A stretch of 36,247 bases of DNA from a virus: positions 1-36,247 of the IMG/VR virus record IMGVR_UViG_3300035698_007247; one strand, written 5' to 3'. This document shows, one piece after another, positions 30,069 through 36,247 of this stretch. Below the pieces are notes generated by a model. That model saw only the letters and a list, made by a program, of their open reading frames with translations. It had not been told where the DNA came from and made no database searches. How positions within the stretch are numbered: position 1 is the stretch's first letter; each line of letters opens with the position of its first letter. The position numbers and the translations under genes are program-made.

Positions 30069-30881
30069 ATGGGAGTAGCAAAAGAAAACAGGGTAGGAGG
30101 CGATGATGTAATTGCTTCCGAGGAAAATCAAGCAAGTAAAAATGCCAATGATGGTGGGGCTTTTAGAGATGATATTGATGCTGGTGAAACAATAAATGGT
30201 GATACATTGCCGGTGGCAGTATATCAAGACCCATCTGATAATGAGCTTTATGCTTGTGATGCAGATGATGATACTAAATTAGAATTTGTAGGTTTTGCTA
30301 TTTCTAATTCTACAGATGGAAATCCTATTGATTTTCAAGGTTCAGGTATCGTAAGAGGATTTACTGGATTAACAGAGGGAGCTAAATACTATGTTCAGGA
30401 TGATAAAACTATTGGTGTATCGCAAGGAACGAATCTTGTTTTAGTTGGAATAGCTATAAGCGAAACAGAATTAGTCATAAAATCAAATGCAATATCAACA
30501 ACTTTCTTGTTAGCTTCTGATAATTTAAAAGCATCTGCTGATACACAAAGGGATCGCAATACAGGCTCCCTAACAAAAGTAAAAGAAATACAGGTTAAAC
30601 AATTCGGGACTATCAGGGTCAAGTATGATTTGCAGGGTGAAAATGGAGGTGACCATGCCGAAGGTCAAACATATGTTAATGGTGTTGCGGCCGGAGTAAA
30701 TAATCAAACTGCTGATGCAAATTGGACTACATTTACAGATACAAGTCTTGAAGTTAAAGCAGGTGACTTAGTTCAATTATATATTGGAACATCATCTAAT
30801 GTTTGGCAAATGGAAGCCAGAAATTTCAGACTTTATTGGGATTTAGAATTTGGCATCCCATTTGATGTCATAACAGATTAA
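30069..30881 (+). CDS. Virion fibre/decoration-like protein, 270 aa
   Basis: Residues about 45-140 resemble beta-structured modules of phage fibres and capsid-decoration proteins (LPVAVYQDP, VGFAISNSTDGNPIDFQGSGIVRGFTGLTEGAKYYVQDD, NLVLVGIAISETELVI). The C-terminal half is a second beta domain (TIRVKYDLQGENGG, WTTFTDTSLEVKAGDLVQLYIG) that could bind receptor. It is acidic throughout. Confidence 0.62.
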   Translation: MGVAKENRVGGDDVIASEENQASKNANDGGAFRDDIDAGETINGDTLPVAVYQDPSDNELYACDADDDTKLEFVGFAISNSTDGNPIDFQGSGIVRGFTGLTEGAKYYVQDDKTIGVSQGTNLVLVGIAISETELVIKSNAISTTFLLASDNLKASADTQRDRNTGSLTKVKEIQVKQFGTIRVKYDLQGENGGDHAEGQTYVNGVAAGVNNQTADANWTTFTDTSLEVKAGDLVQLYIGTSSNVWQMEARNFRLYWDLEFGIPFDVITD

Positions 30882-30905
30882 TTTAATTATAATTAAAATA
30901 AATAT

Positions 30906-31184
30906 ATGTCAAACAAAACATACTATTACAAGAAAAAATTAAGCGTCACAACTGTAGAGCAAACTCACGAATTTGAAAAAGTGCTTCGGTCATTTGAAGT
31001 TCTTAATTTTGGGGATGAGGATGTCTATATTGAATTTGAAAATGACATAGATGCGGACAGTATCATATTGCCTGTTCGTGGAAGCATCACTATGAAGGCT
31101 TCAATGATTAATATGAAATATAAAGTTGTTTCTGGTTCAGGGGCAACACTTTACATAGTGGGATTAAAACAGTTAAAAGATTAA
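30906..31184 (+). CDS. Small beta-rich structural protein, 92 aa
   Basis: The protein appears to be a single beta sandwich (TYYYKKKLSVTT, EVLNFGDEDVYIEFEND, IILPVRGSITMKA, MKYKVVSGSGATLYIVGLK). It lies between two fibre genes and is probably a virion component. No family recognised. Confidence 0.6.
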   Translation: MSNKTYYYKKKLSVTTVEQTHEFEKVLRSFEVLNFGDEDVYIEFENDIDADSIILPVRGSITMKASMINMKYKVVSGSGATLYIVGLKQLKD

Positions 31185-31188
31185 ATAT

Positions 31189-33324
31189 ATGAAAAAATAT
31201 CTAAAATATTTGCTTATATCGGTCTTAGTATTTACACCATTCGCTGTATTCGCAAGCAAGGCAACATTGATAAATACTCAAACTGATGTTAAAAAGATTG
31301 TTGATGTCGGATGCTCTGATTGTTTTGGAGAAAATGACATTTTATTTCAAGGAGAGGAATTAATGGGTTCTTCTTTTGGAGGTAATTGGGGTGGAGATTT
31401 TTGGAAAAAAGCAGGCAATGTTGTCAGTTTAGTTAATTCATCTTGGGATTCATTACTTGGTGATGTAGTAATAGATGGCATAGCAACGACCACAGAGCTT
31501 TGTTTTGATGATGGGACATGTCAATCAACTGTTCCTGTTTCTGCTCTTGGTGATGTAGTTGGCCCTGCAAGTTCTACGGATAATGCCATAACAAGGTTTG
31601 ACGGGGTCACTGGTAAATTAATACAAAATTCAGAATTAACAATAGATGATTCTGGCAACTTAACCATACCGTCAGGTAAAATATCTTTAAATTCTGGAAC
31701 GAATAATGTTTTTATAGGAGAAAATGCTGGTATAAGTAGCAGTATATTTTCTTATTCTAATACTGCAATCGGCTATCAATCAATGGCTTCAACTACAGAT
31801 GGTGATAGCAATACTGCTTTTGGCTTTGAATCTCTTCAATCAAATACAGAGGGCTACAATAATGTCGCCGTTGGTCTTTGGGCAATGAATAAAAGCACGA
31901 CTGGTGTTAATAATACTGCATTAGGTAATAACGCATTAGTTAATAATACTGAGGGTTATTTTAATACAGCGATTGGTGACTTAGTGCTTAATACAAATAC
32001 TACTGGTAATTATAGTGTTGCAATTGGTAATAATGCTGGATTCTCTGGTAATGGTAGCAGAAATATAATAGTAGGAAGCAATGCTGGATATGACGAAACA
32101 GGTTCAGATAGATTAATAATTGATAATCAAGACAGAACAAGTGAAGCTTTAGGTAGAAGTTCTGCTTTAATATCAGGAACATTTGACGCTACACCAGCCA
32201 GCCAGACTCTACAATTAGGTGGAGGTGGTGTTGTCACTATTGTAGGAGATTTAGGATTAACAGGAACTCGTGTAAATAAGGGTTGGTTTTCAGATTTAGA
32301 TTCTACAAATGGATTGACAATAACAGCAGGTAAAATATCTCTAAATGATGGTGGTAGTTCTGTAATGGTTGGAGCTGGTGCTGGAAATAGTGATGATGCT
32401 TCGGATAATAAAAATGTTTATGTAGGATTTAGTGCTGGTAGAAATAATACAACTGGCGCAAATAACACCGCTACTGGATTTGAGGCACTTTGGAGATTAA
32501 CTGGTAGTAATAATACGACTCTTGGTTATCGGGCAGGTTGGGGATTCAATTCCTTTTTTGACCCAGCAGTAGGAAGTGATAATGTTTTTATAGGCAATGA
32601 TTCTGCTTATAATGCCCAAAATACAAATAGAAATGTCTATATCGGTAATAAGGCAGGTGAATTTAGAGGTTTTGGTGACAACTCTGTAATAATTGGAGAT
32701 AATGCTGGTTATGCATCAGGTCAAGGAAATGATAAAGTAATGATTGGTAAATCTGCTGGATATGCCAGCAATGGCAACAGAAACATATTCTTAGGAGCTT
32801 ATGCTGGAATTGATGAAGGTAATGATTCAGATACTTTGATAATTGATAATCAAGACAGAACAAGTAAAGCATTAGGAAAAAGCTCTGCCTTGCTATACGG
32901 ATTATTTAATGCTACTCCTGCGAATCAGACTCTACAATTAGGTGGTGGAGGTTCAGTCTATGCTCTTGGAAGTCTTGCTTTAGGAACAACTACTGCAAAT
33001 ACAACTTTAGATATTCAAGGAGGGCAGACAGTTAAAATAACCACAATAAATGCCTCTACTTATAATATCTTGAATACTGATTATATTATTAATCATATTT
33101 ATTCAGCTACAGGCGTTTCTACTACAACAATTCCAACAGCTCAAGCGGTAGCAGGTAGAATAATTACTGTAAAAGATGCTGGTGGAAACGCAGGCTCAAA
33201 TGGTATTGTTATTGAAACAGAAGGAGCAGAAACTATTGATGGTGAGAATACTGTAAATATTTCAGGAAATTATAACTTTGTTAGCTTATATTCTGATGGT
33301 ACTAACTGGTTTATTTATAATTAA
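31189..33324 (+). CDS. Tail fibre / adhesin with signal peptide and YadA-head-like repeats, 711 aa
   Basis: Residues 1-22 look like a Sec signal peptide (two Lys, hydrophobic core, FAVFA-SK cut site), odd for a virion protein. Beta-helical repeats of the NTAxGxxAL kind follow at about 185-300 and again at 400-545, as in trimeric autotransporter heads. Two longer duplicates (IIDNQDRTS...TLQLGGGG) lie at about 306-345 and 551-590. The C-terminus (about 610-711) ends in YSDGTNWFIYN, a typical fibre-tip pattern. It may be a trimeric receptor-binding fibre, or a secreted adhesin. Confidence 0.75.
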   Translation: MKKYLKYLLISVLVFTPFAVFASKATLINTQTDVKKIVDVGCSDCFGENDILFQGEELMGSSFGGNWGGDFWKKAGNVVSLVNSSWDSLLGDVVIDGIATTTELCFDDGTCQSTVPVSALGDVVGPASSTDNAITRFDGVTGKLIQNSELTIDDSGNLTIPSGKISLNSGTNNVFIGENAGISSSIFSYSNTAIGYQSMASTTDGDSNTAFGFESLQSNTEGYNNVAVGLWAMNKSTTGVNNTALGNNALVNNTEGYFNTAIGDLVLNTNTTGNYSVAIGNNAGFSGNGSRNIIVGSNAGYDETGSDRLIIDNQDRTSEALGRSSALISGTFDATPASQTLQLGGGGVVTIVGDLGLTGTRVNKGWFSDLDSTNGLTITAGKISLNDGGSSVMVGAGAGNSDDASDNKNVYVGFSAGRNNTTGANNTATGFEALWRLTGSNNTTLGYRAGWGFNSFFDPAVGSDNVFIGNDSAYNAQNTNRNVYIGNKAGEFRGFGDNSVIIGDNAGYASGQGNDKVMIGKSAGYASNGNRNIFLGAYAGIDEGNDSDTLIIDNQDRTSKALGKSSALLYGLFNATPANQTLQLGGGGSVYALGSLALGTTTANTTLDIQGGQTVKITTINASTYNILNTDYIINHIYSATGVSTTTIPTAQAVAGRIITVKDAGGNAGSNGIVIETEGAETIDGENTVNISGNYNFVSLYSDGTNWFIYN

Positions 33325-33335
33325 TTTTTAAATAT

Positions 33336-33905
33336 ATGAATGGACGAGCAAGAAATGCGAGTGAATTAAAATGGGAAGATTTAAGGATTGTTCCTGGAGC
33401 ATTTAGTTTTCCCGGTTCAGCAGATCCTTCATTGCAAACTTGGACAATAGATAGTGTTAATTATACTATATATAAGTTCAAGAAAGATGATTATGTGACA
33501 GCAACTTGTCAAATGCCACACGCTTACAAAGAGGGTAGCGATTTATTATTCCATGTTCATTGGACTCCTGCAGATAGAGGTAGCGAGGAAAATGGTGCTT
33601 TAGTTGGTTGGAAAGTAGATTATTCTATAGCAAATATGGGAGGAGATTTTGTTTCATCTGGTACGGTAGATTTATCAGACGCTTGTGGTGGCGTAGATAA
33701 TAGACATCATATATCTTCATCTGTTTCAGTAGATGGCACTGGATTAACTATTTCTCACATAGTTCAATTAAGGATATATAGAAGCGATACTGGTGCAGAT
33801 GACACTTGGGCAGGAACACTAAATGCTCAATCACCAGGATTGTTAGAGTTTGATATTCATTATCAAATAGATGACAGGGGTTCTCAAGAAGAAAACGCTA
33901 AATAA
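33336..33905 (+). CDS. Virion structural protein, 189 aa
   Basis: The sequence (LKWEDLRIVPGAFSFPGSADP, QMPHAYKEGSDLLFHVHWTP, VGWKVDYSIANMGGDF) resembles a beta-sandwich protein found in the fibre region of many environmental phages. It is probably a tail appendage. There is no enzyme motif. It is encoded 11 nt after the fibre gene. Confidence 0.68.
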   Translation: MNGRARNASELKWEDLRIVPGAFSFPGSADPSLQTWTIDSVNYTIYKFKKDDYVTATCQMPHAYKEGSDLLFHVHWTPADRGSEENGALVGWKVDYSIANMGGDFVSSGTVDLSDACGGVDNRHHISSSVSVDGTGLTISHIVQLRIYRSDTGADDTWAGTLNAQSPGLLEFDIHYQIDDRGSQEENAK

Positions 33906-33919
33906 ATTAGTTTAATAAT

Positions 33920-34201
33920 ATGGCCAAGAAAGAAAATAAAACAGAAAAACAGAAAACAGTATTAGACAAGAATACTCTAATGCCTATTGGCTTTGTTATC
34001 CTCATACTTAGTGGTGTTTGGTTCTTTGCTACCTTGACTGCTCAAGTTAAAAGTAATGTCAATTTAATTAGTGAAGTTTCCGCCAAGGTTGAAATTTTGG
34101 AGAAAGATAAGGTTGATGTTGATGACTTTAAAGAATGGCGAGATGAGTTCAAAGAGGAGATGGATAGGATGGAGAATAATTTAATAGATAATTTAAAATA
34201 A
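33920..34201 (+). CDS. Membrane protein with coiled-coil tail, lysis-region accessory, 93 aa
   Basis: A polar Lys-rich N-terminus, one transmembrane helix at about 22-44 (LMPIGFVILILSGVWFFATLT) and a heptad-like coiled coil at about 46-93. This build recalls XhlA-like proteins or inner-membrane spanins that work with holins. It sits directly before the holin candidate. Assignment by architecture only. Confidence 0.55.
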   Translation: MAKKENKTEKQKTVLDKNTLMPIGFVILILSGVWFFATLTAQVKSNVNLISEVSAKVEILEKDKVDVDDFKEWRDEFKEEMDRMENNLIDNLK

Positions 34202-34211
34202 TTTTAAAATT

Positions 34212-34415
34212 ATGACTCAAATCAAAAGAAGCTTTTGTAAAGAAAGCGTAAAAAAGATGCTAAGAGGTGCATTAATCGCTGGTGTAGGTGGTGGTGGATT
34301 AGCAATTCTTGGATATATTGGGGCTTTAGAAATCGGCAATCCGGCTCTTTCCGGTTTGGTTGCTTGGGCTATTCCAACATTGACTAACATGCTCAAGGAA
34401 TGGATGAGAGGCTAA
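34212..34415 (+). CDS. Holin-like small membrane protein, 67 aa
   Basis: After a basic N-terminus, residues about 18-40 form a Gly-rich hydrophobic helix (GALIAGVGGGGLAILGYIGAL) and residues 45-60 a second (ALSGLVAWAIPTLTNML), then a charged end. Small two-span proteins next to a lytic enzyme are typical holins, which open the membrane at the end of infection. The peptidase gene follows. Confidence 0.6.
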   Translation: MTQIKRSFCKESVKKMLRGALIAGVGGGGLAILGYIGALEIGNPALSGLVAWAIPTLTNMLKEWMRG

Positions 34416-34442
34416 TAAATATTATTAACTAATAATAGTAAT

Positions 34443-35531
34443 ATGTTTGATTATAAGAAGATAACTCATTTATTTTACTGGTTATTTGTTGCGAAAGGTA
34501 GCGGTTTAAAAGGGCTGAAAAAGAAAGACCCTCGTGCTTTCAATATTGGAATTTTTGGCTGGGGCGATTATAAGCCGAAGCATAAAAGACATGTAATTAA
34601 AACTCTGTCAGTAAAGAATCAGAAAAGATTAAATACTTGTGTTTATTGCGCTACAACTGTTCAGAAAGAAGTTGATGAGGGAAGAAAGCTATCAGTTAGA
34701 TCTATAGTGACTTGGGCCCGAAGAAATGGTTTATTAGTAGGAACAGGTTGGTCAGCCGGTGATGCCGGTCAGAAAGCATTAAAGCTTTTTGGAATAATGA
34801 ATGAGGAGAGCTTAAAGGAAAATTCTGGTGATTGGGATGCCTATTCAAATGCAAGGCTTAATTTTACAGAAGCCGGGGTGCATAAAATTAGTTCTTATTG
34901 GGAAGCAACTAATAAGAATGAAGTGTTTAAGCTATTGGATGAGGGTCGTATCTTAATAACTGCTATTGGGTGGTACACCGGATTCAATCAAAAGGGTGGC
35001 TTTAAATACCCCTGGATTATAGATAGGCGTGTAGGATTGCCCGTAGGAAGCCATGAGTTCGATATTAAGGGCTATGACTTGGATTATGAAGGTAGGGAGG
35101 TATTTGTTTGTCAAAACTCATACGGGGCAAACTGGGGCGATAAGGGCGACTTCTATATAGATGTTGATTATCTCATTAAGAATCAGAAGAATATCATTAC
35201 CAATTTAGACATAGAAGCATCTGCCGGGAAATTCCTTCTCAAGTATGATGGCAAGACAGTCAAATTAAAAGGTAGCTCTACTTTCTATCATGTTCAGAAA
35301 GGAGTAAAGAAAGCATATTTGCATGCACTTGATTATCTTGTATGGAATACAAGCGACCCATTGATGAAGAATTTTGAAGTTGTCAAAGAAGATGAGGAGA
35401 AGATTTTAGACAGTTTACCAGAGGGCGACCCGATGGATATTACTAAGTCACCTCATTGGGATGCATTGAAACACTTAGATGACCCATATAATCTCGCAAG
35501 AGTATTGGAAGCAATCAAGTTGAAAGAATAA
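34443..35531 (+). CDS. Papain-like (C1A) cysteine peptidase, 362 aa
   Basis: The catalytic set of clan CA papain peptidases is visible. Gln60 and Cys66 lie in QKRLNTCVYCATT at the oxyanion spacing of six, His204 in GSHEFDIKGYD, and Asn225 in CQNSYGANWGDKGDFYI, which matches the NSWG-xxWG-xxG hallmark. A C-terminal domain (about 262-362) with FLLKYDGKTVKLKG and VKKAYLHALDYLVW could bind cell wall or S-layer. There is no signal peptide. It is the last gene of the late operon, next to the holin candidate, so it is the likely lysis enzyme or host-surface protease. Confidence 0.85.
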   Translation: MFDYKKITHLFYWLFVAKGSGLKGLKKKDPRAFNIGIFGWGDYKPKHKRHVIKTLSVKNQKRLNTCVYCATTVQKEVDEGRKLSVRSIVTWARRNGLLVGTGWSAGDAGQKALKLFGIMNEESLKENSGDWDAYSNARLNFTEAGVHKISSYWEATNKNEVFKLLDEGRILITAIGWYTGFNQKGGFKYPWIIDRRVGLPVGSHEFDIKGYDLDYEGREVFVCQNSYGANWGDKGDFYIDVDYLIKNQKNIITNLDIEASAGKFLLKYDGKTVKLKGSSTFYHVQKGVKKAYLHALDYLVWNTSDPLMKNFEVVKEDEEKILDSLPEGDPMDITKSPHWDALKHLDDPYNLARVLEAIKLKE

Positions 35532-35536
35532 TTAAT

Positions 35537-35545
35537 TGTGGATAA
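35537..35545 (-). promoter_or_regulatory. DnaA-box-like 9-mer (reverse orientation)
   Basis: TGTGGATAA here is the complement of TTATCCACA. It lies 5 nt after the peptidase stop and 43 nt from a second copy at 35589 in the same orientation. The pair flanks the terminator at 35561-35589. With two boxes beside the replication-initiator gene, this is the best origin candidate in the genome. Confidence 0.5.
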
Positions 35546-35560
35546 CTTTCATATATCATT

Positions 35561-35589
35561 AAAAACCTCAATAAAACGGGGTTTTTTTT
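35561..35589 (+). terminator. Rho-independent terminator of the late operon
   Basis: AAAAACCTC (35561-35569) pairs with GGGGTTTTT (35578-35586), one T-G wobble, with an 8-nt loop and a run of eight T (35582-35589). It lies 30 nt after the peptidase gene. Its last T is the first base of the DnaA-box-like site that follows. Confidence 0.88.
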
Positions 35590-35597
35590 GTGGATAA
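35589..35597 (-). promoter_or_regulatory. DnaA-box-like 9-mer upstream of promoter P1
   Basis: TGTGGATAA, the reverse of TTATCCACA, ends 7 nt before the -35 of P1. This is the third occurrence of a DnaA box just upstream of a promoter in this genome, here in the opposite orientation. Confidence 0.55.
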
Positions 35598-35604
35598 GAT
35601 ACCC

Positions 35605-35633
35605 TTGCATCTTTTGTTTAGTTGTAGTATAAT
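35605..35633 (+). promoter_or_regulatory. Sigma-70-type promoter P1 (TTGCAT-17-TATAAT), leaderless start
   Basis: The -35 TTGCAT (35605-35610), a 17-nt spacer and a -10 TATAAT (35628-35633) precede an ATG (35642) by 8 nt. Transcription should begin at about 35640, giving a leaderless or near-leaderless mRNA. Bases 35621-35649 repeat 3377-3405 with one difference. It drives the replication and methyltransferase genes across the contig junction. Confidence 0.75.
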
Positions 35634-35641
35634 GCTACTAT

Positions 35642-35743
35642 ATGAAAAATAATAATAACAATGAAGAAGAAAAAATGTCAGAGTGTTGTGATGCTATAAT
35701 TATTAAAGGCGGGCATTGTGGTAGTTGCCACGAACCTTGTTAA
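35642..35743 (+). CDS. Zinc-ribbon-like mini-protein, 33 aa
   Basis: After an Asn/Glu-rich start, MSECCDAII and GGHCGSCHEPC supply a CC...CxxC...C set fit to bind zinc. Such mini-proteins are frequent in phage early operons. It is the first gene after P1, 4 nt upstream of the replication gene. An internal ATG (the 12th codon) could be a second start. Function unknown. Confidence 0.6.
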   Translation: MKNNNNNEEEKMSECCDAIIIKGGHCGSCHEPC

Positions 35744-35747
35744 GTAT

Positions 35748-36247
35748 ATGAAAGGATGGATAAAGCTACATAGATCAATCTTAGATAATCCGATATTTAC
35801 ATCGGAGAAAGGATTGAAAATATGGGTGTGGTGTTTGCTAAGAGCCAAGCATGATGGTGAGTGTACTTACATCGGAAGGAACAAAATATGTGTTAAGACC
35901 GGCCAATTTATCTTTGGAAGTATCACAGCATCAGACTTTTTAAAGATGGGAATTTCAACGATTTGGTACTGGTTAAACATACTTGAAAAGGAGAATTATG
36001 TTGGAATCAAAAAAACTAATAAATACTCCATTATTACTATCAAAAAGTGGTCGTCATATCAATCAACTGGAAACAAACGGAAAGCAGATGGAAAGCAGAT
36101 GGAAACAAACAAGAATGATAAAGAATATAAAGAATATAATAATAGCTCTCACGAGCCAAAAAAAACAAATAAAATGGAAGACATAAAAGATATTTTAAAT
36201 ATAAAAAAAGAAAAGAAAGCTCCAAAGTATCAATGGCAAGAAAAAGC
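35748..36247 (+). CDS. Replication initiator-like winged-helix protein, N-terminal part (continues at base 1)
   Basis: The opening KGWIKLHRSILDNPIFTSEKGLKIWVWCLLRAKHDG is the pattern of the phage replisome-organiser / DnaD-like N-terminal winged-helix domain. It continues with TGQFIFGSITASDFLKMGISTIWYWLNILEKENYV, including a recognition-type helix and wing. The middle is a Lys/Asn/Glu-rich linker. The frame is open to the window end and continues at base 1, 223 aa in all. It probably opens the phage origin and recruits host replication proteins; two DnaA boxes lie just upstream. Confidence 0.82.
   Translation, partial: MKGWIKLHRSILDNPIFTSEKGLKIWVWCLLRAKHDGECTYIGRNKICVKTGQFIFGSITASDFLKMGISTIWYWLNILEKENYVGIKKTNKYSIITIKKWSSYQSTGNKRKADGKQMETNKNDKEYKEYNNSSHEPKKTNKMEDIKDILNIKKEKKAPKYQWQEK
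36225..36247. repeat. Terminal direct repeat, right copy
   Basis: The last 23 bases equal the first 23. The repeat lies inside the replication-initiator gene and keeps its frame when collapsed, which supports a circular map. Confidence 0.9.

Noticed and set aside
1-36247. Prophage or plasmid-prophage interpretation
   Set aside because: No integrase, att repeat, partition or host flanking genes are seen; the contig closes on itself with a full set of virion genes.

Overview
The window is a complete genome of a tailed double-stranded DNA phage (Caudoviricetes, siphovirus type with HK97-type head genes). It is about 36.2 kb, and every gene I accept lies on the + strand. The last 23 bases repeat the first 23. 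A reading frame that runs off the end (from 35748) continues in frame at base 1 and stops at 195, so the contig closes into a circle of 36,224 unique bases. The sequence is AT-rich and uses the standard bacterial code (TGA is a stop at 8455 and 11062). Almost no gene has a Shine-Dalgarno site; starts are preceded by A/T-rich sequence such as TAAATATG or AAAACTATG. The promoters are sigma-70-like (TTGnnn-17-TATAAT). The host cannot be named from this. SD-poor starts with sigma-70-type promoters would fit a candidate-phylum (Patescibacteria-like) host, but that is a low-confidence inference. I see no integrase, polymerase or helicase.

Layout: (1) 35605-36247 joined to 1-3383: promoter, zinc-ribbon protein, replication-initiator-like protein, a winged-helix protein, two orphan DNA methyltransferases and a membrane-anchored 3D-domain protein. 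(2) 3361-7802: second promoter, then recombination genes (ERF annealing protein, YqaJ exonuclease, coiled-coil protein, SSB, NinG-like protein) and a small HTH regulator. (3) 8077-12804: a surface-glycan-type cassette (degenerate nucleotidyltransferase, LicD, DUF2061-cytidylyltransferase fusion, SAM methyltransferase, GT2 and a double-GT2 enzyme). (4) 13294-14281: small genes and a roughly 470-nt region with little coding capacity, full of strong, partly GC-rich helices, that looks like one or several structured noncoding RNAs. (5) 14282-17508: packaging genes. (6) 17643-35531: late operon with portal-MuF fusion, LAGLIDADG endonuclease, protease, capsid, connectors, tail tube, frameshifted tail chaperones, tape measure, tail tip, fibres, holin-like proteins and a papain-type peptidase.

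The regulatory layout is the most unusual overall feature. Each of three transcription units starts with the same arrangement: a perfect TTATCCACA (DnaA-box) 9-mer in either orientation, a 7-9 nt gap, a -35, a 17-nt spacer, a -10, and a start codon so close that the mRNA should be (nearly) leaderless. Two of these promoters are near-identical over 29 bases. The third sits before a 12-codon leader ORF and a terminator-like hairpin that abuts the portal start, which suggests attenuation of the late operon.
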